Below, piece by piece: positions 1 to 10,252 of a stretch of 64,000 bases of DNA. The notes under the pieces were generated by a model. It searched no databases. It had not been told where the DNA came from and saw nothing but the letters and a program-made list of their open reading frames with translations. The stretch's first letter is position 1. Each line of letters opens with the position of its first letter. The position numbers were made by a program, and so were the translations under genes. The DNA lies in assembly GCA_026119855.1 (NCBI GenBank), contig JAOWBW010000380.1, positions 1,054,001-1,118,000 on the forward strand, written 5' to 3'. The DNA comes from Campanula takesimana (Eukaryota > Streptophyta > Magnoliopsida > Asterales > Campanulaceae).

Positions 1-2
1 GG

Positions 3-1631
3 ATGGAATTGTTGAAGGATTATGATTGTACGATTTCTTATCATCCGGGGAAGGCGAATGTGGTAGCCGATGCGATTAGTAGAAAGTCTTATGTGGCTTC
101 GATGATGGTCCGTGAATGGAAAATGCTTGAGGATGTTCGAGATTGGTCTCCTCGTGAATCAAGACATGGGGCTATTTTTGCGAATATTAGGGTGTCTCCG
201 ACCCTAATTCAGAGGATAAAGGAAGCTCAGAAAGAAGATCCTAAGGTGGTGAAGATAATGGGTAAATTGAAGGAAAAGAACTTCGAGGATTTTTCTATTA
301 GCCCGGTGGGAGTGTTGACTTTCCGTGGAAGATTGTGTGTTCCGGATGTTGATGGAATTAAACAGAGAGTTCTTGATGAGGGTCACAAATCGAGATATAC
401 TATTCATCCGGGTAGTACGAAGATGTATCAGGATTTGAAGCAACAATTTTGGTGGATTAATATGAAAAGGGAAATAGCGGAGTATGTTTCGAAGTGTCTA
501 ACTTGTCAGCAGGTCAAAGCCGAGCATCAGAGACCCGCGGGATTACTTCAGCCGTTAGAGATTCCCGAGTGGAAATGGGAGCATGTGACTATGGATTTCG
601 TTACGGGATTACCTCGTACCCGTAGGAAGTATGACAGTGTTTGGGTAATAGTGGATAGATTGACCAAGAGTGCCCATTTCTTGCCTATTGATATCAGATA
701 TTCGATGGAGAAGCTTGCAACCCTTTATATCGATGAGATCGTTAGATTGCATGGGGTTCCGGTTAGTATTGTGTCGGATCGAGACCCGAGGTTTACTTCT
801 AGATTCTGGAAGGCGTTTCAAGAAGCTTTGAGTACAGATTTGCGATTCAGTACGGCTTTTCATCCTCAGACCGATGGTCAATCCGAGAGGACTATTCAGA
901 TTTTGGAGGATATGTTGCGAGCATGTTCGATAGACTTCTCCGATTCTTGGGATTCGCACCTACCGTTAGTGGAATTCTCTTACAACAACAGTTATCAGGC
1001 TAGTATCGAGATGGCACCGTATGAGGCTTTGTATGGAAGGAAATGTAGATCGCCTATTTGTCGGGACGAGGTCGGTGAAGCGAAGATTGTGGGTATTGAT
1101 TTGCTTCGGGATTCAGTTGAAAAGGTTAGAGTTATCCGAGATCGATTGAAAACAGCCCAGATTTGACATAAGAGCTATGCAGATAACCGAAGGCGAGATC
1201 TTAGTTTTCAGACCGGTGATTTGGTATTCTTGAAAGTGTCTCCGAAGGTGGGTATTCGTAGGTTTGGGAAGAAAGGCAAATTGGCTCCGAGGTTTATTGG
1301 CCCGTTTGAGATTTTGGGAAAGGTTGGACTTCTAGCGTATCGTCTTGCGTTGCCATCATCCTTAGACCGGTTGCACAACGTTTTCCACGTTTCTATGCTT
1401 CGGAAGTACGTTCATGATCCATCTCACGTGTTACCGAGGGTACCGGAGGATATTGAGCCCGATATGACTTATGAGGAACGACCGGTTCGGATCCTAGATT
1501 CTAAAGTTCAAGAGTTGAGGAACAAAAGCGTTGCGTTGGTTCGAGTTCTTTGGAGGAATCATAATATCGAGGAGTCGACTTGGGAGCTCCGAGATGAGAT
1601 CGAGAGGAAATTTCCGTGGCTTTTTGTTTAA
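3..1631 (+). pseudogene. gypsy pol C-terminus: RNase H end, integrase, chromodomain
   Basis: C-terminal part of a polyprotein. Residues 10-28 are the end of RNase H (YHPGKANVVADA). The integrase zinc finger uses H128, H135, C165 and C168. The catalytic core has D198 (MDFVTG), D259 (SDRDPRF) and E295 (GQSERT), a DX35E arrangement. After a GPF motif (about 1300) comes a chromodomain-like end (1480-1628) with the aromatic WRN and STWE positions. A single in-frame TGA at 1164-1166 interrupts the protein between the core and the C-terminal domain; the frame on both sides is the same, so this is one nonsense change rather than a frameshift. Integrase would insert the cDNA and the chromodomain is thought to steer it to modified histones. 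All catalytic residues survive, so the decay looks recent. Confidence 0.92.
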
Positions 1632-1666
1632 GGTGACTCTCGTTAAAATTCGGGTCGAATTTTCTT

Positions 1667-1680
1667 TAAGGGGGAGTGAA
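1667..1680 (+). other. polypurine tract of the chromovirus
   Basis: A purine-rich run, AAGGGGGAGTGAA, directly precedes the LTR start at 1681. It lies 36 bases after the pol stop, the usual place for the primer of plus-strand synthesis. Confidence 0.85.
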
Positions 1681-3862
1681 TGTCACGACCCGAAATATAG
1701 GCTCTATTTTATTAGTAATAAGTGATTATTGTTTAATTATTTGCCTATCTATTTATCTAAATTATTATTTATTTAAATATTTATGTGTGCATTTTATGTG
1801 TTATAATAATTATGCCTAGCATTTTAATTGAGTCGTTTGGGTTAGTGCAGTATTGTTGGGTCTTAATTATTAGTAGGGAGTGTAGTATTTGTGTGTAGTG
1901 TAGTGGAGGGGGCCTAAGTGTAAATCTTTTAAACCAATTCCCTACTCCCTCCCTACTCCTTCCCTCACCTCCCCCATCCTCACACTCCACCTCCATCCCT
2001 TCCCAGCTCAACTCTCTCTCTCTCTCTCCTCCATTTGGTAAGTTTTCTCTTCCTTTTACTTCTCTCTTCATTTTCTTCATCTTCCTCTCATAATCTCTCA
2101 TTTCTTAAAACATGAACCTTGTTTAGATCGTCGATAGGATCGCGTAGAACCAAAAAGAATTGAATTCCGTCAACTTTGAGATTTATCAGGTAAGTTGCTT
2201 TTCCCCCATTTTTATGCTAAAATGTTCATATCATACTTATATAATGCTTAGGTTGTTATATTTGAAGTTTGGATGAGGTTGCAATTTATTTGGAATTTAT
2301 TTGGGAATTATTTGGGTTTTTTGGGTTAAAAATGGTGAATGTGTGAATGTTGGGTTTAAATCTTGTTTTGGGTTGTTAGATGGTGTTGTTTAGGTTCCCT
2401 TGATGTTTAGATGTTGTTTTGGTACCTTGGAAACTAGTTTGAAAGCTTTTATTTTGAGTATTTAGTGAAGGTTTGTGTTTTGGTTCGAAAATGGTGAACC
2501 CAGCTCTGTTCTCCGACCCAGAAATCATCCGGGCGCCCGCCCATACGCCCATGAGCGCCCGCTTACTTGTAATGTTAATGAACCGTAGTTTCTGCCTCTC
2601 GGGAGCGCCCGCCTGGTCCTTTCTGAGCGCCCGCCCGTACCCTTTCGGGCGACCGCCCGCCTCCGCCTAGGCGCCCGCCCGCCTCCAATTCCTGGCACTT
2701 AATCTTTAATTGTTTTGAAGTAGATTATAACTTCAACCCCTATTTTGAGTAGTGTCCCCTTAGGCTTAAATGACCATTATGGAGTACTCTAATAATGATT
2801 TGGTTCCTTTGTGAATGTATGTGATATGGAATTTGATTAAGTATCATTTTGGGAATGTGGTTCATCTTTGATGTGCGATTTATATTGGTTTACCTTTGTG
2901 GTAATTTAATTGGAATGGTTCCCTACTTTGGAACCTTACATTGTTTATTTAAGCTAGTATTTATTACTTAGCATTTATTTGAAAGTCCAGCTGGTATTTT
3001 GTGTGTGTTTGGGCGATGCGAAACATTATGATGGCACGGCCAAATCCATTGTGATGTTGACCATTGTTTTGCCCCATTATTACCCTCCTCCAGATTGGCC
3101 TTGGATGTGAGAAGAGCTAGCTCCTTTGTGTGCATTTTAGCTTTACTTGGAGCATGACTTTGTGGCATGTCTCTCGTCCCTTGTGAAACTTCATTTGGTT
3201 ATTGGTTCTGGTACCGGGGTTTTCTCTTCGGCTTTCATGCTATTATGAAGATGATGATTTGTTGATTATTGAAGCTGCGCAGAGATCCTTTATTTGGATG
3301 TATCGGTTTGGAAAACCTTGGCTATATCCTTTGTTATGTGTTTATTTCCGCTGCTATCTGTTATGTGATAAATGCTATGTGCTATGTGATATTTATTATT
3401 GCTTATCGCTTCGTGCATCATAGCATGTTATGTAGTTGCATTAGTAACTTATTGAGATTTATCTCACCCCCTTTTCTTTTATCTTTGTTTTTCCTTAACA
3501 CCCCCCCCAGGTGCTAAGGATTAGTCTCGCTGATCACGAGAAAGAGGACGTCGAGTGTGGATACATTCTTTTGGGGAAAGTTGTTATAGGTTGGTTTACA
3601 TTATATAAATGTGTAACCTTTTTGGGATAGTTGTACCAAACAATGACGTCATTAAGAATTGTACATTTGTATTTTGTTAGGCATAAACTTGTGGAAGTTT
3701 ATGATAGTTGTAATTGGCTTTTATCAAACTTGGTTTTGTAAAACTTTGGATCATCACCTTTTGGTATCAAATGAAATTTTTAACTTCGGTATTTCATAGT
3801 TTTGGTTTTAGAGTCGACGACAAGATCGCGGTCTCGGGCCCGCGGGGTCCGGGGTCGCGACA
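1681..3862 (+). repeat. 3' LTR of the chromovirus (2182 bp)
   Basis: Begins TGTCACGACCC after the polypurine tract and ends GGGTCGCGACA, giving inverted ends that match at 10 of 11 positions. It contains a CT run at about 2012-2030, a GC-rich repeat cluster at 2528-2690 and a C-run at 3504-3510. The first 145 bases recur as an isolated fragment at 36081-36225. Small reading frames inside it look accidental. Confidence 0.9.
2528..2690 (+). repeat. GCGCCCGCC word cluster in the chromovirus LTR
   Basis: About six copies of GCGCCCGCC or close variants in 160 bases, in an otherwise AT-rich LTR. It resembles CpG-rich clusters in the other LTRs here, but I could not place a TATA box close downstream, so a promoter role is weaker in this case. 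Confidence 0.7.
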
Positions 3863-4189
3863 TCCCGGGCAAAATCCTGTAAATTGAGCAAGGGAGAGAA
3901 TCCTGGCCAGAAATCTGTAACTGAGGCCCAGAGGCGTGCGCTTCCTGCTTTGGGGGCGGGAGGCGCGCGCGTCTGGCTCCTCCTGTCGGAGGCGCGTGAC
4001 TCAGAGAAGGCAATTTTGACAGAATGGACTAGAAAGTCAGCCCTGTTATTCAGTTTAGTCCCTGGACTTAACGAAGTCAGTCAGGAACTTAACGAAAGTG
4101 ACAGAAACTAACGAGAAACACTTAAAATGGGGAGAAACACAAGATCAAATGTGCAATCGGGGTGAGCGGTCCAAGGAGGGGTGTCTACA
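3863..4189 (-). repeat. LTR-B: right-hand part of an LTR split by the chromovirus
   Basis: Ends GGGGTGTCTACA like the LTRs ending at 4942, 8714 and 51679. Its first bases (TCCCGGGCAAAATC) align with position 8392 in the LTR at 7733-8714, so the missing left part lies beyond the inserted chromovirus, off the window. The minus orientation is inferred from the family, whose complete LTRs have minus-strand TATA boxes. It contains the family's GC-rich words (GGCGCGCGCG near 3960). Confidence 0.82.
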
Positions 4190-4942
4190 GAATGTAACCT
4201 TGACCAAACTTCAATAGTGAAGTGGTCTTTTGGTTGTATTATTTTTTATGGAGATTGCATACAATAGTAAGACACAAATAAAATAAGAGAATAAAATTTG
4301 TACCATGAAAGGAGAACTTCAAACTTTCACTTGAGAAGAGTTTTGTTGCTATAAATCTTGTAGGAAGAATTTTTGGGATAATTGTGTATAGTGTAGATGT
4401 AGAGAAAGTTTTTGGGTCCTCTTCTAAGGTAAAAAGAGAGGGTTTTTATAGGTAGAAAAGAGAGGAAAATGTGGTCTTTCAACCAATAAGAAAATAAAAA
4501 GAAATAAAATAATAAAGAGAAAATCAAATAATAAATAAAAGAAATATTTTATTTTGATGAAAAGGCTAGAAGTGTGGGATTGGGAGTTAATGAATAAAAG
4601 GGGGATGAATGTGGATGTAAAAGGAGGTCTTTTGTGATCAATAAGAGATGTTGCAAATAAGAAAAGGGAGGGAAAAATGGTGCAATCCGTTACTGCCATA
4701 TGGGAAGAGCGCGAGTCCGGCTTTAGGGACGAGACGCGCGCGCAGCCCGTTGACAGTGTCGGAGGCGCCCGCGGCAGAAAATGACAGAATGACCCTAAAA
4801 GTTAACTCTGTTATGCAGTTTAGTCCAAAACTAACGGAATCAGTTAGGAACTTAACCGAAGTAACAGAAATTAACAAAAACAAGTTAAATAAAAATACTA
4901 TGTATGCAATCGGTGTGAGAGGTCCAAGGTGGGGTGTCTACA
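4190..4942 (-). repeat. LTR-A: LTR remnant hosting LTR-B
   Basis: Starts GAATGTAACC, which matches an internal position (about 37990) of the solo LTR at 37556, and ends GGGGTGTCTACA. LTR-B was therefore inserted inside LTR-A. A minus-strand TATA sequence lies at 4443-4450 and a GC-rich cluster at 4708-4772, upstream of it on that strand. Directly after 4942 the copia-1 protease sequence begins, so LTR-A was inserted into copia-1. Whether it is a solo LTR or the end of a full element cannot be told, because the other end is outside. Confidence 0.82.
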
Positions 4943-5904
4943 CTTAGTGCCTGCACATTTAAACAAATGTGAGATCCACATCCAGTATCTAATACCCATG
5001 AACTAGAAGTAGAAAAGAGAATATCTATAACATAAATACCTGAAGTAGAAGCAGTCCCACTGCCCTTCTTCTTCTTTAATTCTTCCTTGTAAACCTTGCA
5101 ATTGCGTTTCTAATGACTAATCTCATTGCAGTGGAAACAGATTGCATCCTTTTGGGAAGTAGGTTTAGCCACCACAGCATTGGCAACAGTTGCGTTGCTT
5201 ATCTTGGGTTTGACAACTTTTGCCTTACCCTTTCTTTTGGCTTTAGAGCCCTTTCCTTCATTTGACACCACAAGCACAGGAGAAGCTTCTTTAATGATTT
5301 TATATTCCGCTGTCTTTAGCATCACATGCAACTCAGACAGAGTCTTATCCATACCATGCATATTAAAGTTCATGACGAACTGATTATAGTTTTTAGGTAA
5401 TGAATTAAGAATAAAATCAGTGGCCAACTCAATAGAGATGGGATGGCCAAGCCTCTCTAGATGCTCAAAGTGGGCCTTTATCTTCAAAACATGAGGACCC
5501 ACTGCCTGTCCTTCACTCATCTTGCATGAGATCAGAGCAGCTATAGTGTCGAACCTTTCCTTCCATGCTTGCTCTTGAAACATATCTTTCAATTCAATGC
5601 CTAAGTCATATGCCTCCAAGTGTTCAAGAGTCTTCTGAAGCTCAGGACACATGGCAGCAACCATGAGACAACCGACCTCACGAGAATCACTTTTGTGCTT
5701 CTTGTAGGCGTTTCTCTCATCCTTAGGGGTAGTGGGTTCAGGTTCCTCTTCAGGAACGGGTTTATCAAGAATGTATAGCTTGTCTTCATGCTTTAGAACA
5801 ATTCTAAGGCATCGGATCCAATCCATGAAGTTAGAACCATTCTCTTTAAGCTTTTCCTTCTCAAGGATAGATCGCAATGATAGTGAATTTGTATTTTGTG
5901 CCAT
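4943..5904 (-). pseudogene. copia-1 gag and start of protease
   Basis: The protein starts MAQNTNSLSL at 5904 and carries the UBN2-type copia gag core (for example LNSLPKNYNQFV). The zinc knuckle begins CFHCNEISH and is cut by a TAG at 5110-5112. The frame continues past it through the rest of the knuckle (NC), a Lys-rich stretch and the protease active site WVLDTGCGSH, then stops at the LTR-A insertion. Gag would form the virus-like particle and the knuckle binds the RNA. A nonsense change within the knuckle plus loss of everything downstream make this copy inactive. The related gag at 36226-36904 keeps an intact CLHCQEIGHWKGNC knuckle. Confidence 0.9.
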
Positions 5905-7465
5905 TATCTACAATTATGCAAACATGTAACCACATATAAGTACCAACTTAATTAAAGATATTATTATATTTAATATTTTACAAATACTCCCACTAAATTA
6001 TATAACCTTCATATGCATCCAATGTATAATATAGTTTAAATGGGCTAAGATCCATATTTTGATTTAATTTTACGTCCGCGAGAGCATGATGCATAAAATT
6101 AAACTATTTAGGTAGATAACTCCTTATCAATCATATCATATATGACTCTTAGACCTTTTATGAGATTCCTTCAAGACATCTTATGTCATGCATGTTTTAA
6201 TCTCATCTGTGCCTTAGGCCCAAAACTCTTTTGATAGCCTAATTAAGTCAAACCATTTTAAACGTATAGGAATCACTCTTTCACTCATCTTGTTCATACA
6301 AGGATAAAATCAATGCACCTCGTGAGGATTAGAGCGCACATGAAAGTACCCATGTAATCCCAAGTGTTTTAATCATGGATCGGCACGTGACTTAAATTTT
6401 CAAGAAGGTTCATACACATAAAGTTAATCAATTAACCGAATTAATTTTATGTGACATTAGTTGCGCTAGTTATAGGATTAAAGTCTGAAACTTTGAGATC
6501 ACGCCAATCTTAAACTCCTTTAAGATTCTAATCTCAATGTCTGGACTTCTGAACATAAATCTGTTTCAGGAAACACGGTTTCCAAAACCAGCCATCTGAA
6601 ACGGATCAAAATCAGTATTGTCCAAACCATCCGCAAAGCATCTTGAAATTGAGAGCACAAACCGTACGGTCAAAACTAAGCCAAAGGCATCCACATTCCC
6701 GTACTAGGATCAAGAAACCAAGTAACTTCTCTATACGGTCGAAACTAAGCCAAAAGGCATCCACATTCTCGTATAGATCGGACACTTGTTTCAAGATCTT
6801 TCATTGTCTCTTAATCTCACATATTACAACAATTCTAAACTCTTTAGAATTATGATTTCTGCAATTACTCTGAATTCTTTGACAAAAACTATTTCAGGAA
6901 ACACGATTTCGAAAACCAGCCGTCTGAAACCAGTTTCTGTTTCCAGATTCGAATTCTGTAAACATTACAGAACAGTCTGGACACCAGAAGACAGAGCTAA
7001 CATTCTAGAATTCGGGCTAGGCGCCGTACGGCTAGGCGCGCGTCGTACGCTTGTCGTGCCGCCTTACAGAGGCAATACCCAAAATCCCAGATTATCCAGT
7101 TTTCAGAAATTTATTAATCCAATATCGTATTTATACATAATCAGATTACAGAAATACGAAAATTACATAATATAAATTTTAACCCTTCTAATTCATTCAA
7201 ACAATAACCAATTTATTCCTCATACAAATTAGATCAATATTATCAACAATTATAATCTAATTATAACATGATAATCCAAGCATGCGATCATACATATCAA
7301 TCGAATTAATATTATAACCACATAATCCCATCATCAACTAGCATGCATATTTTATATCTCATATAAAATTCATCACATAAATTCATCTTTCTCATGATCA
7401 TACCAATTAAATAATCGCATTAAATAATTATATCATGACAATATTAGAATTATTGATCATCAACG
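5905..7465 (-). other. copia-1 untranslated leader
   Basis: AT-rich sequence between the primer-binding site and gag with no convincing coding region. Two internal duplications are visible: a word around AAACTAAGCCAAAGGCATCC at 6672 and again near 6743, and a TTTCAGGAAACACG segment near 6565 and 6889. A GC-rich patch with GCCGTACGGCT lies at 7017-7060. Confidence 0.65.
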
Positions 7466-7478
7466 GGGCTCTGATACT
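7466..7478 (-). other. primer-binding site of copia-1 (tRNA-iMet type)
   Basis: On the minus strand the sequence after the LTR end (CCCAACA) reads GTAGTATCAGAGCCCC. This matches the usual copia TGGTATCAGAGC site, complementary to initiator methionine tRNA, with one change. Confidence 0.85.
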
Positions 7479-7480
7479 AC

Positions 7481-7732
7481 TGTTGGGTTTCGTGCAATCA
7501 TGCACAGCGGAAGAAAGACATGAAGAAAACCCAATAGCCTAGATCCTTATAAACAATAATTCATAATATAAAGATGAAAGAAACTAACCCTTGTAGATCG
7601 AGATAAAACTTGGATTAGACATTATGAGAAACGCCCTCTATCGGTGATCCACACAACAAACAGATTTCAAGAACGCCTTCTTGAACTTGACTGCTAGGCC
7701 TTCGGTTTGAAAAACAATTGTGAAGAACGATT
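7481..7732 (-). repeat. copia-1 5' LTR, truncated
   Basis: Begins TGTTGGGTTTCG next to the primer-binding site, as does the copia-2 LTR at 31631. Only about 250 of an expected 1500 bases remain before the LTR starting at 7733. Confidence 0.82.
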
Positions 7733-8714
7733 TGTAGATACCCCGGTCGGAGCCCCACTCGCTTGACTAGAGCGCGCGGGAGGATCCTAGGATGTCTATT
7801 CGTGTTTTAGAGTCGCCACCTATATTTTTAACGGAACATAAGAAAAACATAATGATTTTAGCCTAAGTTTTGGTACGAAAACAGATATTCTTGTTATGAG
7901 GTTCGGGGGTTAGATTACAAGATGGGAAGTACTTAAACACCCATCTCGCCCAACTAATGTTGGTCTTGCTTGTTCAAAGTCTATATAAGTAAAATGTTCT
8001 TCCTATTTTTGATTATAATAAAAAGGGTTTTAAAAGGGATGTTTGGAATGTAGGGAGATAGCTCCTTGACCAACTTCAATAGAGTGAAGCGATCTTTGGT
8101 GTCATGTCCCAAAATGTTTTGGGTGATTGCACTTTTGATAAAAATAAAAGAAGAAGAGAGGATATGAAGTAGAGAGAATAGAGAGAAAAGTTGTGTTACC
8201 TAGACTTCAAGAATGCTTCAAGTTCTTCCTTGGGAAAAATACTCAAGAAAGTCTTAAAATCAAAGTTCTCTTTTTGGTAGAGTTTTCTTATCTCGGAAAG
8301 AAGGTCCCTTGAAATGGTAAATTAGAAGGGTTTATAGAGTTGTAAAAGAGATGTTTTTGGTGCCAAAACAGAGTCACAAAGATCAGTTTCCCAGGAAAAA
8401 TCATTTAAAATGAGCAAGGGAGGGATTCTTGGGTAGAATCTGTAACTGACGCCCAGGTGCGCGCGCTTCCTACCTTGGAGGCGGGACGCGCGCGCTTCTG
8501 GCCCCGATGGACGGAGGCGTGCGACTTTGGAATGGATTTTTTGACAGAATGGACTAGAAAGTCAGCACTGTTATTCAGTTTACTCCCTGGACTTAACGGA
8601 GTCAGTCAGGAACTTAACAAAAGTAACAAAAACTAACGAAAAACACATAAAATAGGGAGAAACACAAAATCAAATGTGCAATCAGGGTGAGCGGTCTAAG
8701 GCGGGGTGTCTACA
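7733..8714 (-). repeat. 3' LTR of a minus-strand Tat-like element (element Z)
   Basis: A 982-bp LTR with ends TGTAGATACCCC and GGGGTGTCTACA. The orientation comes from a minus-strand TATA sequence (CTATAAAC at 8331-8338) and from the polypurine tract abutting its right end. A GC-rich cluster (8455-8521, GCGCGCGC words) lies 115-180 bases upstream of the TATA box. GAGTCGCCAC at 7810-7819 is the complement of the Tat primer-binding-site core. The left flank is copia-1; the right flank is the element's own interior, so it is not a solo LTR. Confidence 0.85.
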
Positions 8715-8728
8715 GAACCCCTCGGCGG
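8715..8728 (-). other. polypurine tract of element Z
   Basis: On the minus strand the bases before the LTR read GCCGAGGGGTTC. This nearly matches the tract GCCGAGGGGCTC before the Tat-2 3' LTR and GACGAGGGGCTC before the Tat-3 3' LTR. Confidence 0.82.
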
Positions 8729-8887
8729 CGTGGATTGCGAAGCAAAACGCGCCGACGAAAGAAACACATCCACCGAGGACATCACCAAGAAAAAAGCAAA
8801 GACTTGATGAAAACAGGAATTTGAAATTGCGAGGGATGGGGGTGCGCTCCCTGTGTGAGCGGATTTTGTTGATAGAGGAGGTGTGCC

Positions 8888-9778
8888 GATTCCGTTTGTG
8901 AATCCACTTGATGAATTCGTTTGTGAATCCGTTGAATGAGTCAGTTTGTGAACCTTGTTGACGAATCCATTAGTAAATCCACTTGATGAATTCGTTTGTG
9001 AATCCGTTGAATGAGTCCGTTTGTGAACCTTGTTGATGAATCCGTTAGTGAATCCGCTAGATGAATCCATTTGTGAATCCATTTACTTAACCCGTTTGTG
9101 AGTCCATTTGTTGAATCCGTTTGTGAATCCGAAGGATGAGTCCATTTGTGAACGCGTTGGCTGAATCCGTTTGTGAATCCATATGCTGAACCCGTTTGTG
9201 AGTCCATTTGTCGAATCCGTTTGTGAATCCGAAGGACGAGTCCGTTTGTGAACCTGTTGGCTGAATCTGTTTTTGAATCCATCTGCTGAACCCTTGTGAG
9301 TCCATTTGTCGAATCCGTTTGTGAATCCAAAGGACGAGTCCGTTTGTGAACTCGTTGGCTGAATCCGTTTGTGAATCCATCTGCTGAACCCGTTTGTGAG
9401 TTCATTTGTCGAATCCGTTTATGAATCCGAAGGACGAGTCCGTTTGTGAACCCGTTGGCTGAATCCGTTTGTGAATTCATCTGCTGAACCCGTTTGTGAG
9501 TCCATTTGTCGAATCCGTTTGTGAATTCGAAGGACAAGTTTGTTTGTGAACCCGTTGGCTGAATCCGTTTGTGAATCCATCTACTGAACCCATTTGTGAG
9601 TCCATTTGTCGAATCCGCTTGTGAATCTGAAGGACGAGTCCGTTTGTGAACCCGTTAGCTGAATCCATTTATGAATCCATCTGTTGAACCCGTTTGTGAG
9701 TCCATTTGTCGAATCTGTTTGTGAATCCGAAGTACGAGTCCGTTTGTGAACCCGTTGGCTGAATCCGTTTGTGAATCC
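8888..9778 (-). repeat. 25-bp minisatellite, about 36 units
   Basis: Units such as GAATCCGTTTGTGAATCCA recur every 25 bases, with a higher-order period of about 100 bases (four unit variants in fixed order) in the right two thirds. The minus strand has no stop codon across long stretches in any frame, producing overlapping spurious frames with 25-residue repeats (FTNG, HKR, DSQTDS words). It sits in the 3' untranslated part of element Z, the known site of variable tandem arrays in Tat/Ogre elements. Confidence 0.93.
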
Positions 9779-10247
9779 AATATATTTCTTAAGAGGTGGT
9801 GATTTCAGTGGTTTACCTTGAACCAAATTGCTGTTGTAGCCGTATCTAATGTATGTTGTTCAGAGCTTCACTTGCTGTTGACTTCATGACTTTTGTGGGG
9901 TGCGGGCACAGTTGACTGAAAGGAAAGACACACCCTACTTTAAGTTTAGTCGGAGTTTCTATCTTACTTTAGAAGGGAAAATGCCGAGATTGACCTTGAC
10001 TGAAAGGAAAGACACACCCTACTTTAAGTTTAGTGGGAGTTTCTATCTTATTTTAATTTAGACATGCCATAGGGGCAGACCAAATTAATATGTGCCCAAC
10101 TGTGTCTCCAAGAGCGGAGCTTTTGTCTTGATCCTGTTGGTGCTGATTAAGAGTGTCTGAACTCTATTCCTGCATGATTTCTTCTTTTGACAAGGGCCGG
10201 TTGAGGCACTTCTGAAACGGGAGGCGGGCGCCCCGACTAGTGAATGT
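9779..10247. other. element Z interior with a 55-bp direct repeat
   Basis: No gene seen. A segment beginning TTGACTGAAAGGAAAGACAC occurs at about 9911-9966 and again at about 9996-10051 with few differences. The rest is unremarkable and ends at the Tat-2 target site. Confidence 0.6.
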
Positions 10248-10252
10248 GGGAC
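10248..10252. repeat. target-site duplication of Tat-2, left copy
   Basis: GGGAC, repeated exactly at 22198-22202 on the other side of the element. A 5-bp duplication is usual for gypsy integration. Confidence 0.93.

Larger units (their letters stand above)
1..3862 (+). mobile_element. Ty3/gypsy chromovirus (Tekay/Del-like), 3' part
   Basis: The 3' end of an LTR retrotransposon entering from the left edge: the end of RNase H, integrase with a C-terminal chromodomain, polypurine tract and 3' LTR. The domain order and chromodomain place it in the chromoviruses; the TGTCACGACCC LTR start and the protein resemble Tekay/Del elements, which is recalled family knowledge. Its right boundary is fixed because the sequence at 3863 resumes an LTR of another family (matching 8392 onward). 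The 5' half, including gag, protease, reverse transcriptase and 5' LTR, is outside the window, so neither the target duplication nor the LTR divergence can be read. Confidence 0.93.
4943..7732 (-). mobile_element. copia-1: Ty1/copia 5' part, minus strand
   Basis: In minus orientation: a truncated 5' LTR (7481-7732), primer-binding site, a leader of about 1.56 kb, gag and the beginning of protease, then cut by LTR-A at 4943. The LTR is cut on its other side by the LTR starting at 7733. It is the same family as copia-2: the gag proteins align closely and both LTRs have TGTTGGGTTTCG at this end. The long leader recalls BARE/Angela-type elements, but I do not assign a lineage firmly. Confidence 0.85.

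Noticed and set aside
7733..8714. A solo LTR inserted in copia-1
   Set aside because: No matching duplication (CGATT left, GAACC right), and a polypurine tract follows it, so it is the 3' LTR of a larger element.
8696..9826. Overlapping minus-strand proteins rich in FTNG and HKR repeats
   Set aside because: They are translations of the 25-bp minisatellite, open in all frames for arithmetic reasons; no start or splice context supports a gene.
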